From: Planctomycetota bacterium
GTDB taxonomy: Bacteria > Planctomycetota > UBA1135 > UBA2386
Direction: 5' to 3'
DNA length: 43,068 nucleotides
Assembly: GCA_002684655.1 (NCBI GenBank)
Contig: NYVR01000170.1
Coordinates: forward strand, 1 to 43,068
Shown: positions 33,465-41,870 of the stretch, in pieces
Position numbering within the stretch: position 1 is the first letter of the stretch
How the letters are laid out: each line of letters starts with the position of its first letter
Made by a program: the position numbers and the translations under genes
Notes under the pieces: model-generated
The model's input: the letters and a program-made list of their open reading frames with translations, nothing else
Database searches by the model: none
Told to the model about the DNA's origin: nothing

Positions 33465-35813
33465 ATGAGAGCTCTCTGCGCCACCGCTCTGTTGACGTGC
33501 TGCTGGCTCTCGCTTGCCCAGCTCGCGGCGCAGCAGCCCGCTCCGATCGGGGAGTCGGTGCGGGTCCAGATCACGGGCGCTTCGGGGCTCCAGCAGGCGC
33601 TCGCCGACCAGGGCGTCATCGGCGACCACGTCCAGGTGCATCAGCAAGGCGCGTGGCAGACCGCCACCGTGATCGTCGGCAGCGGCGAGCTGCGAGCGCT
33701 GCGCGCGGCGCTGCCGCCTGGGACGCTGTTTATGGTCCTCGAGCGGTCTCGGCCCTACAGCCAGATCGCCGCAGCAGGGTCGGCTGCCGCGCAGTTCTAC
33801 AGCTGGCCCGGTTACCACACGCGCGCCGAGGTCGTCGCTGACCTGCAGGCGCTTGAGCAGAGCTACCCAAACCTCTGCAAGCTGTACGACCTGCAGTCGC
33901 GCTACGGCGCGCCGCTGTCGCACGACGGTTACCGCATCTACGCGCTCCGCATCAGCGACGCCCCTGACCAAGACCAGGACAAGCCCAACCTCGTGCTCTC
34001 GGCGAACACGCACGCCAACGAGCTCGCCGTGATCGAGGTGCCGCTCTACGCCGCGGAGCAGTTGCTGCAGGCGTATGGCAACGACCCGCAGCTGACCCAG
34101 CTGATCGACGAGAACCAGATCTGGATCCTGCCGAACCTCAACCCGGACGGGCTCGAATACACCTGGAACAGCAACAACCTGTGGCGCAAGAACCGCCGCG
34201 ACAACGGCGACGGCACCGTCGGCGTCGACATGAACCGCAACTATCCTTTCTTTTGGAGCCAGTGCGGGAGCAGCAACAACACGGGCAGCAACACCTACCA
34301 CGGAACTGGCCCGGCGTCAGAGCCTGAGATCCAGGCGCTGCTGATGTTCGCCGACGCCGAAGGGTTCGAGCGGCTGCTGGACTTCCACTGCCAGGGCCCG
34401 GACGTCCGGCACCCCTACAACAATCTCGTCGAGAACGCGATCCCTGCCGCAGTTCGGTCCACCATGGACCCGATCCACGACGCCATCGCCAACGCGATGG
34501 GCTACCCGCCGGTCGGGACTTGCTGTTGCGGGACGCTGATGGAGTGGCACTTCTCGACCAAGGGCACGATGAGCTTCTTGGTCGAGTTCGCGACCTGCAC
34601 CAACCCCTACGCACAGACCGCGCAGGAGCTGATCAACACCTGGCCGGGCGTCGTCGAGCACTTGACCACGCCGGTCCCGATGCGGGGTCACGTGACGTCG
34701 ACCAACGGCGGCACGCCATTGGTCGCTTCGATCACTGTGGGGGGGCAGGCTTTCCAGGACGGGCAGACGGTGATGTCCGGGGGGCGCTTCGGCCGCTATC
34801 ACCTGTGGGCTGGGCCGGGCACCTTCGACGTGACCTTCTCGGCCGACGGCCACCTGCCGCAGACCGTTCAGGTCAACCTGATCGCGGGCCAGACGCTTAC
34901 CCAGGACATCGTGCTCCAGGACGGCAACCTCGGCGCCCACACGACCTTCGGCGCTGGGTGCCCCGGCTCGGTCGTCGCGCCGGGCGGCTGCGTCTCGCGC
35001 AACCTCGCGGGCGGCCAGCTCGACGGCCACCAGTCCAACAACGAGTATTGCTACGAGGTCGATGCGCCGACGGCGATGACGGTCACGGGTTTCCGGATTT
35101 TCACGCGCGCCGCCGGCAGCTCGCCGGTGACCGTCGCGGCGGCGCTCTACCGCGCCGACCCTCAGGGCGAGCCCGAGGACCTGCCGGTGGCGACGGGGAC
35201 CCTGACCGTGGACCCGCAGCCAGGCTTCTACGAAGCGACGCTCAATGCGCCGGTCCTCGTGCAGGCGGGCGAGACGTTTTTTATCGGTTCGGACACCGGG
35301 ACGATCCTCACCTCGACGCTGACGTCGGGTGATCCGGGGATCGGGTTTTGGCGGCGCCCGCCGCAGCAACCCGACTGGTCGCAGTCCAACATCGTCGACC
35401 ATCCCAGCTACGAGGTTCTTTGTCCGTCCGCCGGTCAGGCCGTGACCCCGGCCCTGTCGGCCAACGGCGTGCCTTCGCTTGGCGTGACGTTTGACGTCGC
35501 GCTCGCGGGCGCAGCGCCGAACGCGGCGGCGCTGCTGGTGCTCGGCAACAGCGACGCTGTCTGGCAGGGGATGGCGCTGCCGCTCTCGCTCATGGCCGCA
35601 GGCGCGCCCGGCTGTGACCTGCTGGTCTCGGGGGACGCGACCCAGCTGGTCACGACAGACGGGAGCGGCGTGGCTACGGTCGCGATCAGCGTGCCCAACG
35701 TCGCCGCGCTGCTGGACGTGGCGTTCTACGAGCAGTTCGCCGTCCTCGACCCGGCGGCGAACGCCTTCGGCTTCGCCTTCTCCAACGCAGGCGCAGGCGT
35801 CGTCGGCTACTGA
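33465..35813 (+). CDS. Secreted M14 zinc carboxypeptidase with planctomycete-type C-terminal module
   Basis: 782 residues from ATG 33465; residues 1-22 are a signal peptide. After a propeptide-like region, the M14 domain (about 112-400) has the zinc motif HANE (His183, Glu186), NLNPDGLEY, the substrate-binding DMNRNYPFFW, third ligand His308 in LDFHCQG and catalytic Glu374 in FLVEFATC. Residues about 405-485 are a carboxypeptidase-regulatory-like beta domain (RGHVTSTNGGTPLVASI). A Cys-containing segment (FGAGCPGS) opens a beta-sandwich region, and the last 110 residues (TPALSANGVPSLGVTFDVAL to SNAGAGVVGY) match a module I know from many secreted planctomycete proteins. It removes C-terminal residues from peptides outside the cytoplasm. 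Confidence 0.93.
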   Translation: MRALCATALLTCCWLSLAQLAAQQPAPIGESVRVQITGASGLQQALADQGVIGDHVQVHQQGAWQTATVIVGSGELRALRAALPPGTLFMVLERSRPYSQIAAAGSAAAQFYSWPGYHTRAEVVADLQALEQSYPNLCKLYDLQSRYGAPLSHDGYRIYALRISDAPDQDQDKPNLVLSANTHANELAVIEVPLYAAEQLLQAYGNDPQLTQLIDENQIWILPNLNPDGLEYTWNSNNLWRKNRRDNGDGTVGVDMNRNYPFFWSQCGSSNNTGSNTYHGTGPASEPEIQALLMFADAEGFERLLDFHCQGPDVRHPYNNLVENAIPAAVRSTMDPIHDAIANAMGYPPVGTCCCGTLMEWHFSTKGTMSFLVEFATCTNPYAQTAQELINTWPGVVEHLTTPVPMRGHVTSTNGGTPLVASITVGGQAFQDGQTVMSGGRFGRYHLWAGPGTFDVTFSADGHLPQTVQVNLIAGQTLTQDIVLQDGNLGAHTTFGAGCPGSVVAPGGCVSRNLAGGQLDGHQSNNEYCYEVDAPTAMTVTGFRIFTRAAGSSPVTVAAALYRADPQGEPEDLPVATGTLTVDPQPGFYEATLNAPVLVQAGETFFIGSDTGTILTSTLTSGDPGIGFWRRPPQQPDWSQSNIVDHPSYEVLCPSAGQAVTPALSANGVPSLGVTFDVALAGAAPNAAALLVLGNSDAVWQGMALPLSLMAAGAPGCDLLVSGDATQLVTTDGSGVATVAISVPNVAALLDVAFYEQFAVLDPAANAFGFAFSNAGAGVVGY

Positions 35814-35845
35814 CGGGCCCGCAGCGGTCTCGGCGCCGCGGCGGC

Positions 35846-37006
35846 TCAGAACGTCCCGAGCAACACCTGCACGAAGTTGCTGATCGGCGCGGCCTCGCGC
35901 GCGTCCTCGATGGCGCGTGATACCTGGTTGAGGATGCGGCGGAAGCGGATGGCTAGGTCCTCGTCGTTGATCAGCGCGCCGAGGAGCCCCTTTTCCTGCG
36001 CCAGCTGGTCGCTGACCGAGCGCAGGTTCGCCATCGTCGACTGCAGGTCTTCGGCCATCTTCGGGTCGCTGGTGAGCACGCCAAGCGCGCCTGCTGTGGG
36101 GTCGTTGGCCTTACGCAGGACGTCGGCGAGGCTGCGGACGGCTTGCCCCAACTCCTCGGCGAGGGTCTCGTCGCGGAGCAGCTTGCCGAGCACGCCTTTG
36201 CCGAGGCGGGCGTCAGCGACCAACTCGTCTACCCCGCTCAGAATGCCTTGCAGGTCGCGAGCGGCCTCGCGATCGTTCAGCAGCACGCCCAAGGAGCTGT
36301 CGCTGTTGGTCAAGCTCTCGCTGACTTGCCGAAGGTTAGACAGGATCGCGTTCGCGTCGTCCCCGGTTTGGCGGTTCATGATCAACGCGCCGACGGCGCC
36401 CTCGGCGTTGACGACGGCCTCCAAGATCCGGTTGAGGTTCTCCGACGCGTCGAGGACCGAGTCGTAGAGCTCGCGTCGCTTGACGAGGCGACCGATGGAG
36501 CTCTCCTCGTCGTTCATGCTGCGGAAGAACTCGCTGATCTCGGTCAGCGACGCCTCGAGCTGCTGGCCGACGACGCCTTTGCCGTCGGCGATGTCGCCGA
36601 GCTTGTCGAAGGCGCTGCCCGCGACTCGTCCGACCAGCTTCGCCTCCGCGGCGACGCGCGCTCCTTTGCCTGGGTCGATGTAGACCTGCTTGCCGCCGAG
36701 CACGCCCGCGTCGCGGACTTCGATGAGGTGGTCAGCCTTGAGCGGGACCTCCTCACGCAGCAGCAGGGCCATCCGCACCGGCGCGTCCTCGCTCTCGTAG
36801 TCGATGTCGATCGCGCCGACCTTGCCGACCTTTTTGCCCAACACCATGACGTTGGTGCCGACGTCGACGCTGCCTGCTTGAGGGAAGTAGACCTCCATCT
36901 CCTGACTGAGCGAGAGGTCGGTCAGGTTGACCGTGGCCCAGAGGAGGAAGCCGAGCGTGCCGAAGAAGACGACGCCTAGGAGCGTGTCGCGTCTGATGCG
37001 TTCCAT
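35846..37006 (-). CDS. mlaD: MlaD-like MCE protein with helical repeats
   Basis: 386 residues, twice E. coli MlaD. One membrane anchor (about 8-26), then an MCE domain (about 36-128) with FPQAGSVDVGTNVMVLGKKV and VEVRDAG-like VLGGKQVYIDPG. The rest is almost wholly helical and built from about six units of 34-35 residues, each beginning with a [VIL]G-x-L-[VIL] turn: Gly172, 206, 240, 274, 309 and 343. MCE proteins form hexameric rings that pass lipids between inner and outer membranes; extended helices in PqiB form a needle. The gene follows mlaF by 40 nt and ends the operon. The C-terminus is short and hydrophobic (NFVQVLLGTF). Confidence 0.9.
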   Translation of the reverse strand: MERIRRDTLLGVVFFGTLGFLLWATVNLTDLSLSQEMEVYFPQAGSVDVGTNVMVLGKKVGKVGAIDIDYESEDAPVRMALLLREEVPLKADHLIEVRDAGVLGGKQVYIDPGKGARVAAEAKLVGRVAGSAFDKLGDIADGKGVVGQQLEASLTEISEFFRSMNDEESSIGRLVKRRELYDSVLDASENLNRILEAVVNAEGAVGALIMNRQTGDDANAILSNLRQVSESLTNSDSSLGVLLNDREAARDLQGILSGVDELVADARLGKGVLGKLLRDETLAEELGQAVRSLADVLRKANDPTAGALGVLTSDPKMAEDLQSTMANLRSVSDQLAQEKGLLGALINDEDLAIRFRRILNQVSRAIEDAREAAPISNFVQVLLGTF

Positions 37007-37046
37007 GATTTGTGTCGTCGTTGCTGGGAGTCGTGGATCCTAAGGG

Positions 37047-37775
37047 TCAATCGGCGCCTTCGCCCATGAAGGCGCGCGCCAGCGGGTGATCGCTCGCGAC
37101 GATCTCGTCGACGCTGCCCTCGAGGCCGAGGCGGCCATCTTCGAGGATGCCGATCCGATCGCCGCACTGGGTCGCGCACGCGCGCGAGTGGGTGACGATC
37201 AGGCCGGTCACTGACAGGGTGTCGCGGACTTCGGCGATCAGCTCGTGGATCTGGGTGCTGATGATGGGGTCGAGCCCTGCGTTGGGCTCGTCGTAGAGCA
37301 CGTATTCTGGCCGGGTGACGAGCGCGCGGGCGAGCCCCGCGCGCAGCTTCATGCCTCCGGAGATGTCGGGCGGGCTCTGCTTGGCGGCGTGGTCCATGCC
37401 GACGAGCTTCAGGACCTGATGGACGCGCTCGTCGATCTCGGAGCTCGCCAGCTTGGCGTGTTCGCGCAGCGGCAGCGCCACGTTGTCTTCGACCGTGAGC
37501 CAGTTGATCAGCGCGCCGTTCTGGAACAGGTAGCCCATCCGCTTGCGCAGGTTCATCAGCTCGTCTCGGTCCATGGCCGGGACGTCCTGCCCGTCGACCC
37601 GCACGCCCCCTGCGTCCGGGCGGAAGATCCCGATGACGTGCTTGAGCGTCACCGACTTGCCGGTGCCCGACGGACCCATGAGGACGAAGTTGACGCCCTT
37701 TGGTACGTTCAGCGACAGGCCGCGGAGGACCTCTCGGTCTCCCAAGCGTTTGTGCACGTTTTCGATTTCGATCAT
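37047..37775 (-). CDS. mlaF: MlaF-like ABC transporter ATPase
   Basis: 242 residues. Walker A GPSGTGKS (about 34-41), Q-loop YLFQNGALINWLTV with the phenylalanine-rich style of MlaF, signature ISGGMKLRAGLARAL, Walker B YVLYDEPNAGLDPI and switch THSR, where the H-loop His is kept. It hydrolyses ATP to drive phospholipid movement through MlaE and the MCE ring. ATG 37775 lies 4 nt after the mlaE stop, so the genes are translationally close. Confidence 0.95.
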   Translation of the reverse strand: MIEIENVHKRLGDREVLRGLSLNVPKGVNFVLMGPSGTGKSVTLKHVIGIFRPDAGGVRVDGQDVPAMDRDELMNLRKRMGYLFQNGALINWLTVEDNVALPLREHAKLASSEIDERVHQVLKLVGMDHAAKQSPPDISGGMKLRAGLARALVTRPEYVLYDEPNAGLDPIISTQIHELIAEVRDTLSVTGLIVTHSRACATQCGDRIGILEDGRLGLEGSVDEIVASDHPLARAFMGEGAD

Positions 37776-37779
37776 CGCG

Positions 37780-38574
37780 TCACGCCAGGAAGTAGAAGAA
37801 CCAGGTGATGACGAAGCCCAGCACGATGATCAGGATCACCGAGTTGCGCACGGCTGTTTGCACGGCGAGCCCGACGCCGAGCGCGCCGCCGCGCGCCCGG
37901 AGGCCGGCGGCGCAGCTGACCGTCGCGATCGTGACCCCGAAGACGAACGACTTGAGCAACCCGACGTAGACCTCTTTGGGGAGCAGGGTTCCTGACGAGG
38001 TCAGCGCCTCGACGGCGCTCACCCAGTAGATGTCTGGCGAGACGCCGAGGTTCTGTTCGGCGATGACGCTGCCGCCGTAGATCCCGACGACGTTCGAAAG
38101 CACCGTGAGCGTCGGGCACATCACCGCCAGCGCGACGACCCTGGGCAGCACGAGGTAGTTGACGGGGTCGATGGACATCACCTCCAGCGCGTCGATCTCG
38201 TCGGAGACCTTCATCGTGCCGAGCTCTGCGGCGATGGCCGACCCCACCGTGGCGGCCAAGATCACGCCGGTGATGAACGGGCCCATCTCGCGGCACATCG
38301 ACAGCGCGGTGATGGTGCCGAGCACGGCTGTGTCGCCGAATCGCCGCAGCTCGATGCCGGTCTGCATCGCGAGGATCGCGCCCGCGAAGGCCGCGACGAT
38401 CACGGTCACTGGCAGCGCCCGGACGCCGGCGTTGAAGGCGTTGTCCAACAGGAACCTGAGCCGGCGAGGCAGGCGAGGCAGCGCCAGCGTCGCGCGCAGC
38501 AGCAGGCGCACGACGAACCCAGCGTTGTCGATCTGCGCTCGGACGAGCCGGGTGGTCGCAGCCAGGGGATTCAT
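37780..38574 (-). CDS. mlaE: MlaE-like lipid ABC permease
   Basis: 264 residues from ATG 38574, overlapping the upstream stop in ATGA; the longer frame is over the lipoprotein gene. The permease core is clear: FAGAILAMQTGIELRRFG, REMGPFITGVILAATVGSAI, AAELGTMKVSDEIDALEVM and YLVLPRVVALAVMCPTL, the MlaE/YrbE signature, with five or six helices. It is the membrane channel of the MlaFED-type system that keeps outer-membrane lipid asymmetry or imports lipid. Confidence 0.95.
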   Translation of the reverse strand: MNPLAATTRLVRAQIDNAGFVVRLLLRATLALPRLPRRLRFLLDNAFNAGVRALPVTVIVAAFAGAILAMQTGIELRRFGDTAVLGTITALSMCREMGPFITGVILAATVGSAIAAELGTMKVSDEIDALEVMSIDPVNYLVLPRVVALAVMCPTLTVLSNVVGIYGGSVIAEQNLGVSPDIYWVSAVEALTSSGTLLPKEVYVGLLKSFVFGVTIATVSCAAGLRARGGALGVGLAVQTAVRNSVILIIVLGFVITWFFYFLA

Positions 38575-40004
38575 CGGCCGCCTCCACCCAGCGGGATCGG
38601 GAAGATCTGTAGGAGGCGCAGCGTCCGCTCGCCTCGTGCGTCCTGTTCGTAGTTGAACAGCCACGGCACGCTCCCGCTGGCGCCGTCGTCGCGGGAGCGG
38701 TGGGTATAGAGTCGACCCAACAACTCGACGGCGTGGTCATTCACGCTCCGCGTGACGCCGCGCGCTAGCTCCCAGAACGCGCCGTATGCCTCCTGCAAGC
38801 CGTAGGTGAGCGAGTTCCTGCCCCACAGCGGCGAGAGCAGGCTCCACTCGCCGCGCACTGGATCACCCGCGGCGTCGTATTCGTAGTCGTAGTGTGCCAG
38901 CGGCCAGAGCCGCGAGTAGCGCTGTTTGCGACCGTCTTCGTAGTCCTGCGCCACGCGCCACCAGAACGGCAAGATCCACTGCTGTGAGTTGGTCCCCTCA
39001 GGGTTGACGAATTCACGCCACCAGACGAGCGGCCATAGCGCCGACCAGCCGGTCTGGTCGTCGCTCTCAAGCGTGCTGAAGAACGGCCACACCCACCAGC
39101 TGGTGACGTTGTCTTCGGCGCGGTTCCAGTAGTAGCGGAAGATCGGCCAGAGCAAGGTGACCACGCGGAAGTGGTCGCGCTTGTGGACGGCGCTGAAGAA
39201 CGGCCACAGCGACGTCCACCCCGACACTTGCGGGCCGTCCCGCCAGCCGAACAGCGGCCAAAACATAAACGTGTCGACGGGCCCCGAGTTGGCGTCTTGG
39301 TTCTCTTGCCCCCAGTTTAGGAAGGGCCACAAGATCGCGCGCCGTTCGTGGCGGCCTGCCTCGATCTCGTGGGCGTAGAAAGGCAGCACGCGGAACCAGC
39401 TGTGCCCGCCTTCGCAACTGCTCCACCCGATGAGCGGCCAGAGCGCCATTTGGTGGTGGCGGTCGTTCTTCTCCAAGCTCACGTAGAGAGGAAAGCAGAC
39501 CGTTCGGAAGCGGCGGTAAGTCAGGAACTCCGGGACGTCTGCGTAGAAGGGGAGGAACGCGAAGTAGTCCTCATCATCGCCGCCCGAGCCGCCCCAGAGC
39601 AGCGGGAACAGCGCATACCAGTCAATCTCGGAGCGGCCGCTTTCCCCGACGGCCTCGCGGTAGCTGAGCAGCGGGAAAAGGCGGGCGTTGGCCTGGTCGG
39701 GATATGTCTGTATGCGTCCTAGCGGCCAGAGGAACTGGTGGTCTACGGTCGCGTCGGCGGGCAGCTCCGCCGCGGGTTCGGTGACGCGGCGATAGAGCGG
39801 GCGCACCCGGAAGTCGTCTCCCCCGGCGGGGGTTTTCTCGTAGTGCAGCAGCGGCCACAGCGCGTCCCACTCCAGCACGCCGCCGCCGTCGTCGAGGCGG
39901 TGGAACCAGAGCGGCGACAGGTTCAGCTCTCGCGGCATGGCCGAGCACCCGGCGCTCAGGAGCGAGAGCAGCGCTGCGATCAGATTCCGGCTAGTGCGCG
40001 CCAT
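38571..40004 (-). CDS. Trp-Pro repeat lipoprotein heading the Mla-like operon
   Basis: 477 residues from ATG 40004, chosen for the lipoprotein signal MARTSRNLIAALLSLLSAG then Cys20. The mature protein consists of about 17 copies of a short motif [LF][WF]P[LFI][FLY]-x-[WY], with prolines at 51, 94, 111, 134, 152, 172, 190, 208, 227, 250, 268, 287, 307, 325, 346, 368 and 392, a spacing near 20 residues. Between them lie charged, probably turn-forming stretches. This suggests a solenoid, a propeller or a barrel-like beta structure with aromatic girdle. Trp is extraordinarily frequent. Overlap with mlaE implies a joint role, possibly as the outer-membrane partner replacing MlaA, which is inference. 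I know no characterised member. Confidence 0.85.
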   Translation of the reverse strand: MARTSRNLIAALLSLLSAGCSAMPRELNLSPLWFHRLDDGGGVLEWDALWPLLHYEKTPAGGDDFRVRPLYRRVTEPAAELPADATVDHQFLWPLGRIQTYPDQANARLFPLLSYREAVGESGRSEIDWYALFPLLWGGSGGDDEDYFAFLPFYADVPEFLTYRRFRTVCFPLYVSLEKNDRHHQMALWPLIGWSSCEGGHSWFRVLPFYAHEIEAGRHERRAILWPFLNWGQENQDANSGPVDTFMFWPLFGWRDGPQVSGWTSLWPFFSAVHKRDHFRVVTLLWPIFRYYWNRAEDNVTSWWVWPFFSTLESDDQTGWSALWPLVWWREFVNPEGTNSQQWILPFWWRVAQDYEDGRKQRYSRLWPLAHYDYEYDAAGDPVRGEWSLLSPLWGRNSLTYGLQEAYGAFWELARGVTRSVNDHAVELLGRLYTHRSRDDGASGSVPWLFNYEQDARGERTLRLLQIFPIPLGGGGR

Positions 40005-40257
40005 GCGAGGTGTCGTGAGGATGCCAGAGACAGCGCGCGGCCGCACGTGAGAACCTGCCCCAAGGTAGACTCGTACAGCGCGCCCGGTTCGGCGGCGTGG
40101 CACTTTGTTTCGCTCCTTGGGCCGCAAGCGCTACAACAGAGCGCGTGCGGGTCGCGCTCCCGGCGGGTGCGCGAGCGGCGCGCAGGGCTCGCTGGACGAG
40201 CTGCGAGCCGCGCACGCGGACAGGGCAGCCGGTCGGCGGCGCTAGCGGGAGGAACGG

Positions 40258-40785
40258 ATGCGAACACACCTCGGTAAGACTTTCTCGGCGCTCATACTCT
40301 TGCTTGCGGCCTCCTGCGGTGCGGCGCCAGCGACCAGCGAGAAGGCCGCGCAGGTCGAGCGCAGGCTGGTCGCACCTTATCTCCAGGGTCGGACCGTCGC
40401 CTGCAACGAGCTTGTCGTCGAGGTCACCCCCAATTTTCACCGGCACGTAAGCAACCCGGGCGTCGATCCGAAGCGCCAAAGATTCGAGCGCATCGAGCGC
40501 ACAGCGCAGGTCGACAAGATCTGGACCAACCTGCGAGGCGACGAAGCTGGCTGGTTCACGGTGACGATCAGCGAGCCTGCCGATCCGACAGACGTCCGCG
40601 CGCAGCTCGGACCGCGGACGACCTTTAAGGTGATGAACCAGTTCACCCTGCGGGTGCGTGAACGAGGTCGTATGGCGTTGGACTGCCAGGCGAGCGGGCC
40701 GATCTTGATCGTGCAAGAACCGCAGCGTGAGCCGCGCAACGTGCGCTCGTTCTCCATCACCGACGGGAACGTCCAGTCGCGATGA
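40258..40785 (+). CDS. Lipoprotein, unknown function
   Basis: 175 residues with lipoprotein signal ending LILLLAAS then Cys20 and a good GGAGGA Shine-Dalgarno site 4 nt before ATG 40258. The mature part has CNELVVEVTPNFHRHVSNPG and later TTFKVMNQFTLRVRERGRM, looking like a beta-rich domain. I do not recognise it. The stop overlaps the start of the TPR lipoprotein in ATGA, so the two are co-translated. Divergent from the WP-repeat lipoprotein across 253 bp that should contain both promoters. Confidence 0.8.
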   Translation: MRTHLGKTFSALILLLAASCGAAPATSEKAAQVERRLVAPYLQGRTVACNELVVEVTPNFHRHVSNPGVDPKRQRFERIERTAQVDKIWTNLRGDEAGWFTVTISEPADPTDVRAQLGPRTTFKVMNQFTLRVRERGRMALDCQASGPILIVQEPQREPRNVRSFSITDGNVQSR

Positions 40786-41870
40786 ATCGTCGCTGCGCAG
40801 CGCTCTGGTGTTTCATCTTGGTCGGGCTCGCGGCAGGAGGGTGCGCTGCGCCGGGGGGCGAGGCTGTCCAGCCGTCGCTGGCGGACCCCTGTGACGACCT
40901 GGATGCCGTCGCCGCCTGGCGCGAAGCTCGCGCGGCGATCGTTGCAGGCGACGACGCGTCGGCGCTGCCGCTGCTGAAGTTGGCGGTGTCGCGCTGTCCT
41001 GAACTGGTTCGAGCGCACTGCAGCTACCAAGACGCCGCGCGTCGGCTGGGCGGCGTCGCCGAAGAGGAGATGACGACGTTTTATGCGGGCCTGCGCGGCG
41101 AAGGCTCTGCTGTGCCGGCTTACATGCGGGCCCGCCTCGCGGAGACGGCCTACGCGCAGGCGAACGACCTCAAGCAGATCCTCTCGAAGCACCGCGGCTT
41201 CGCGTGGGCTCACCTGTCTTTAGCGCGCGTCAACCGCGGCCAGGGTCGCCTCTCGGAGTCGCTCGCAGGGTTCCGTCGCGCCTTCCAACTCGACGCGTCG
41301 CTGGTAGAGGCCGCGCGCGAACTTGCCCAGGTGCTCGCCGAACTAGGCCGCACCAAGGAGGCCGCGGTTGCCTACGAGTCGTATCTCAAAGCGCGTCCGG
41401 GGGATCGGGACGCTGCTTGCGAGTATGTGGGCTTGTTGCTCTACCGACTGGGGCGCGTCGGCGCGGCCAAAGAGTGGATCGAGCGTCTGCAGGCAGCGGG
41501 TGACCGCTCGATCGCGCTCCGCATGGACGAGGCCGCGGCGTCATGGCGCAGCGGGCTGCACCGCGCCGCCGCGGAAACCTATGTCGGGATCCTGTCCGAA
41601 CAGCCTGACAACGCCCTGGCTGCGCTCAACGTCGGGTTGCTCTACTACGAGGTCGTGCCGACCGACGAGGCCAGCCGACGCGTGTGCTGGCCGCGCGCGC
41701 GCGCAGCGTTCCAGATGTTCCAGGAAGGTGCGGCCACGCGAGACGGACACGAGCAGTTCGAGCAGACGTGGGCAGTGCCCTATCGCTTGCGCGTGATCGG
41801 TGACTTGATCGGCGCTGGCTCGGGGCGCGCCCCAAGCGTCGCGGACTTGGGTTGGCCCGAAGGCCTCTAG
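40782..41870 (+). CDS. TPR-repeat lipoprotein
   Basis: 362 residues. Lipobox LAAGG then Cys21. Tetratricopeptide-like helix pairs run from about 45 to 310, for example AWREARAAIVAGDDASALPL, HLSLARVNRGQGRLSESLAG, ELAQVLAELGRTKEAAVAYE and LAALNVGLLYYEV. Such proteins act as binding scaffolds at a membrane. No enzyme motif is seen. The last base pairs overlap the convergent kinase-like gene: both stop codons use one CTAG palindrome (41867-41870). Confidence 0.85.
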   Translation: MNRRCAALWCFILVGLAAGGCAAPGGEAVQPSLADPCDDLDAVAAWREARAAIVAGDDASALPLLKLAVSRCPELVRAHCSYQDAARRLGGVAEEEMTTFYAGLRGEGSAVPAYMRARLAETAYAQANDLKQILSKHRGFAWAHLSLARVNRGQGRLSESLAGFRRAFQLDASLVEAARELAQVLAELGRTKEAAVAYESYLKARPGDRDAACEYVGLLLYRLGRVGAAKEWIERLQAAGDRSIALRMDEAAASWRSGLHRAAAETYVGILSEQPDNALAALNVGLLYYEVVPTDEASRRVCWPRARAAFQMFQEGAATRDGHEQFEQTWAVPYRLRVIGDLIGAGSGRAPSVADLGWPEGL

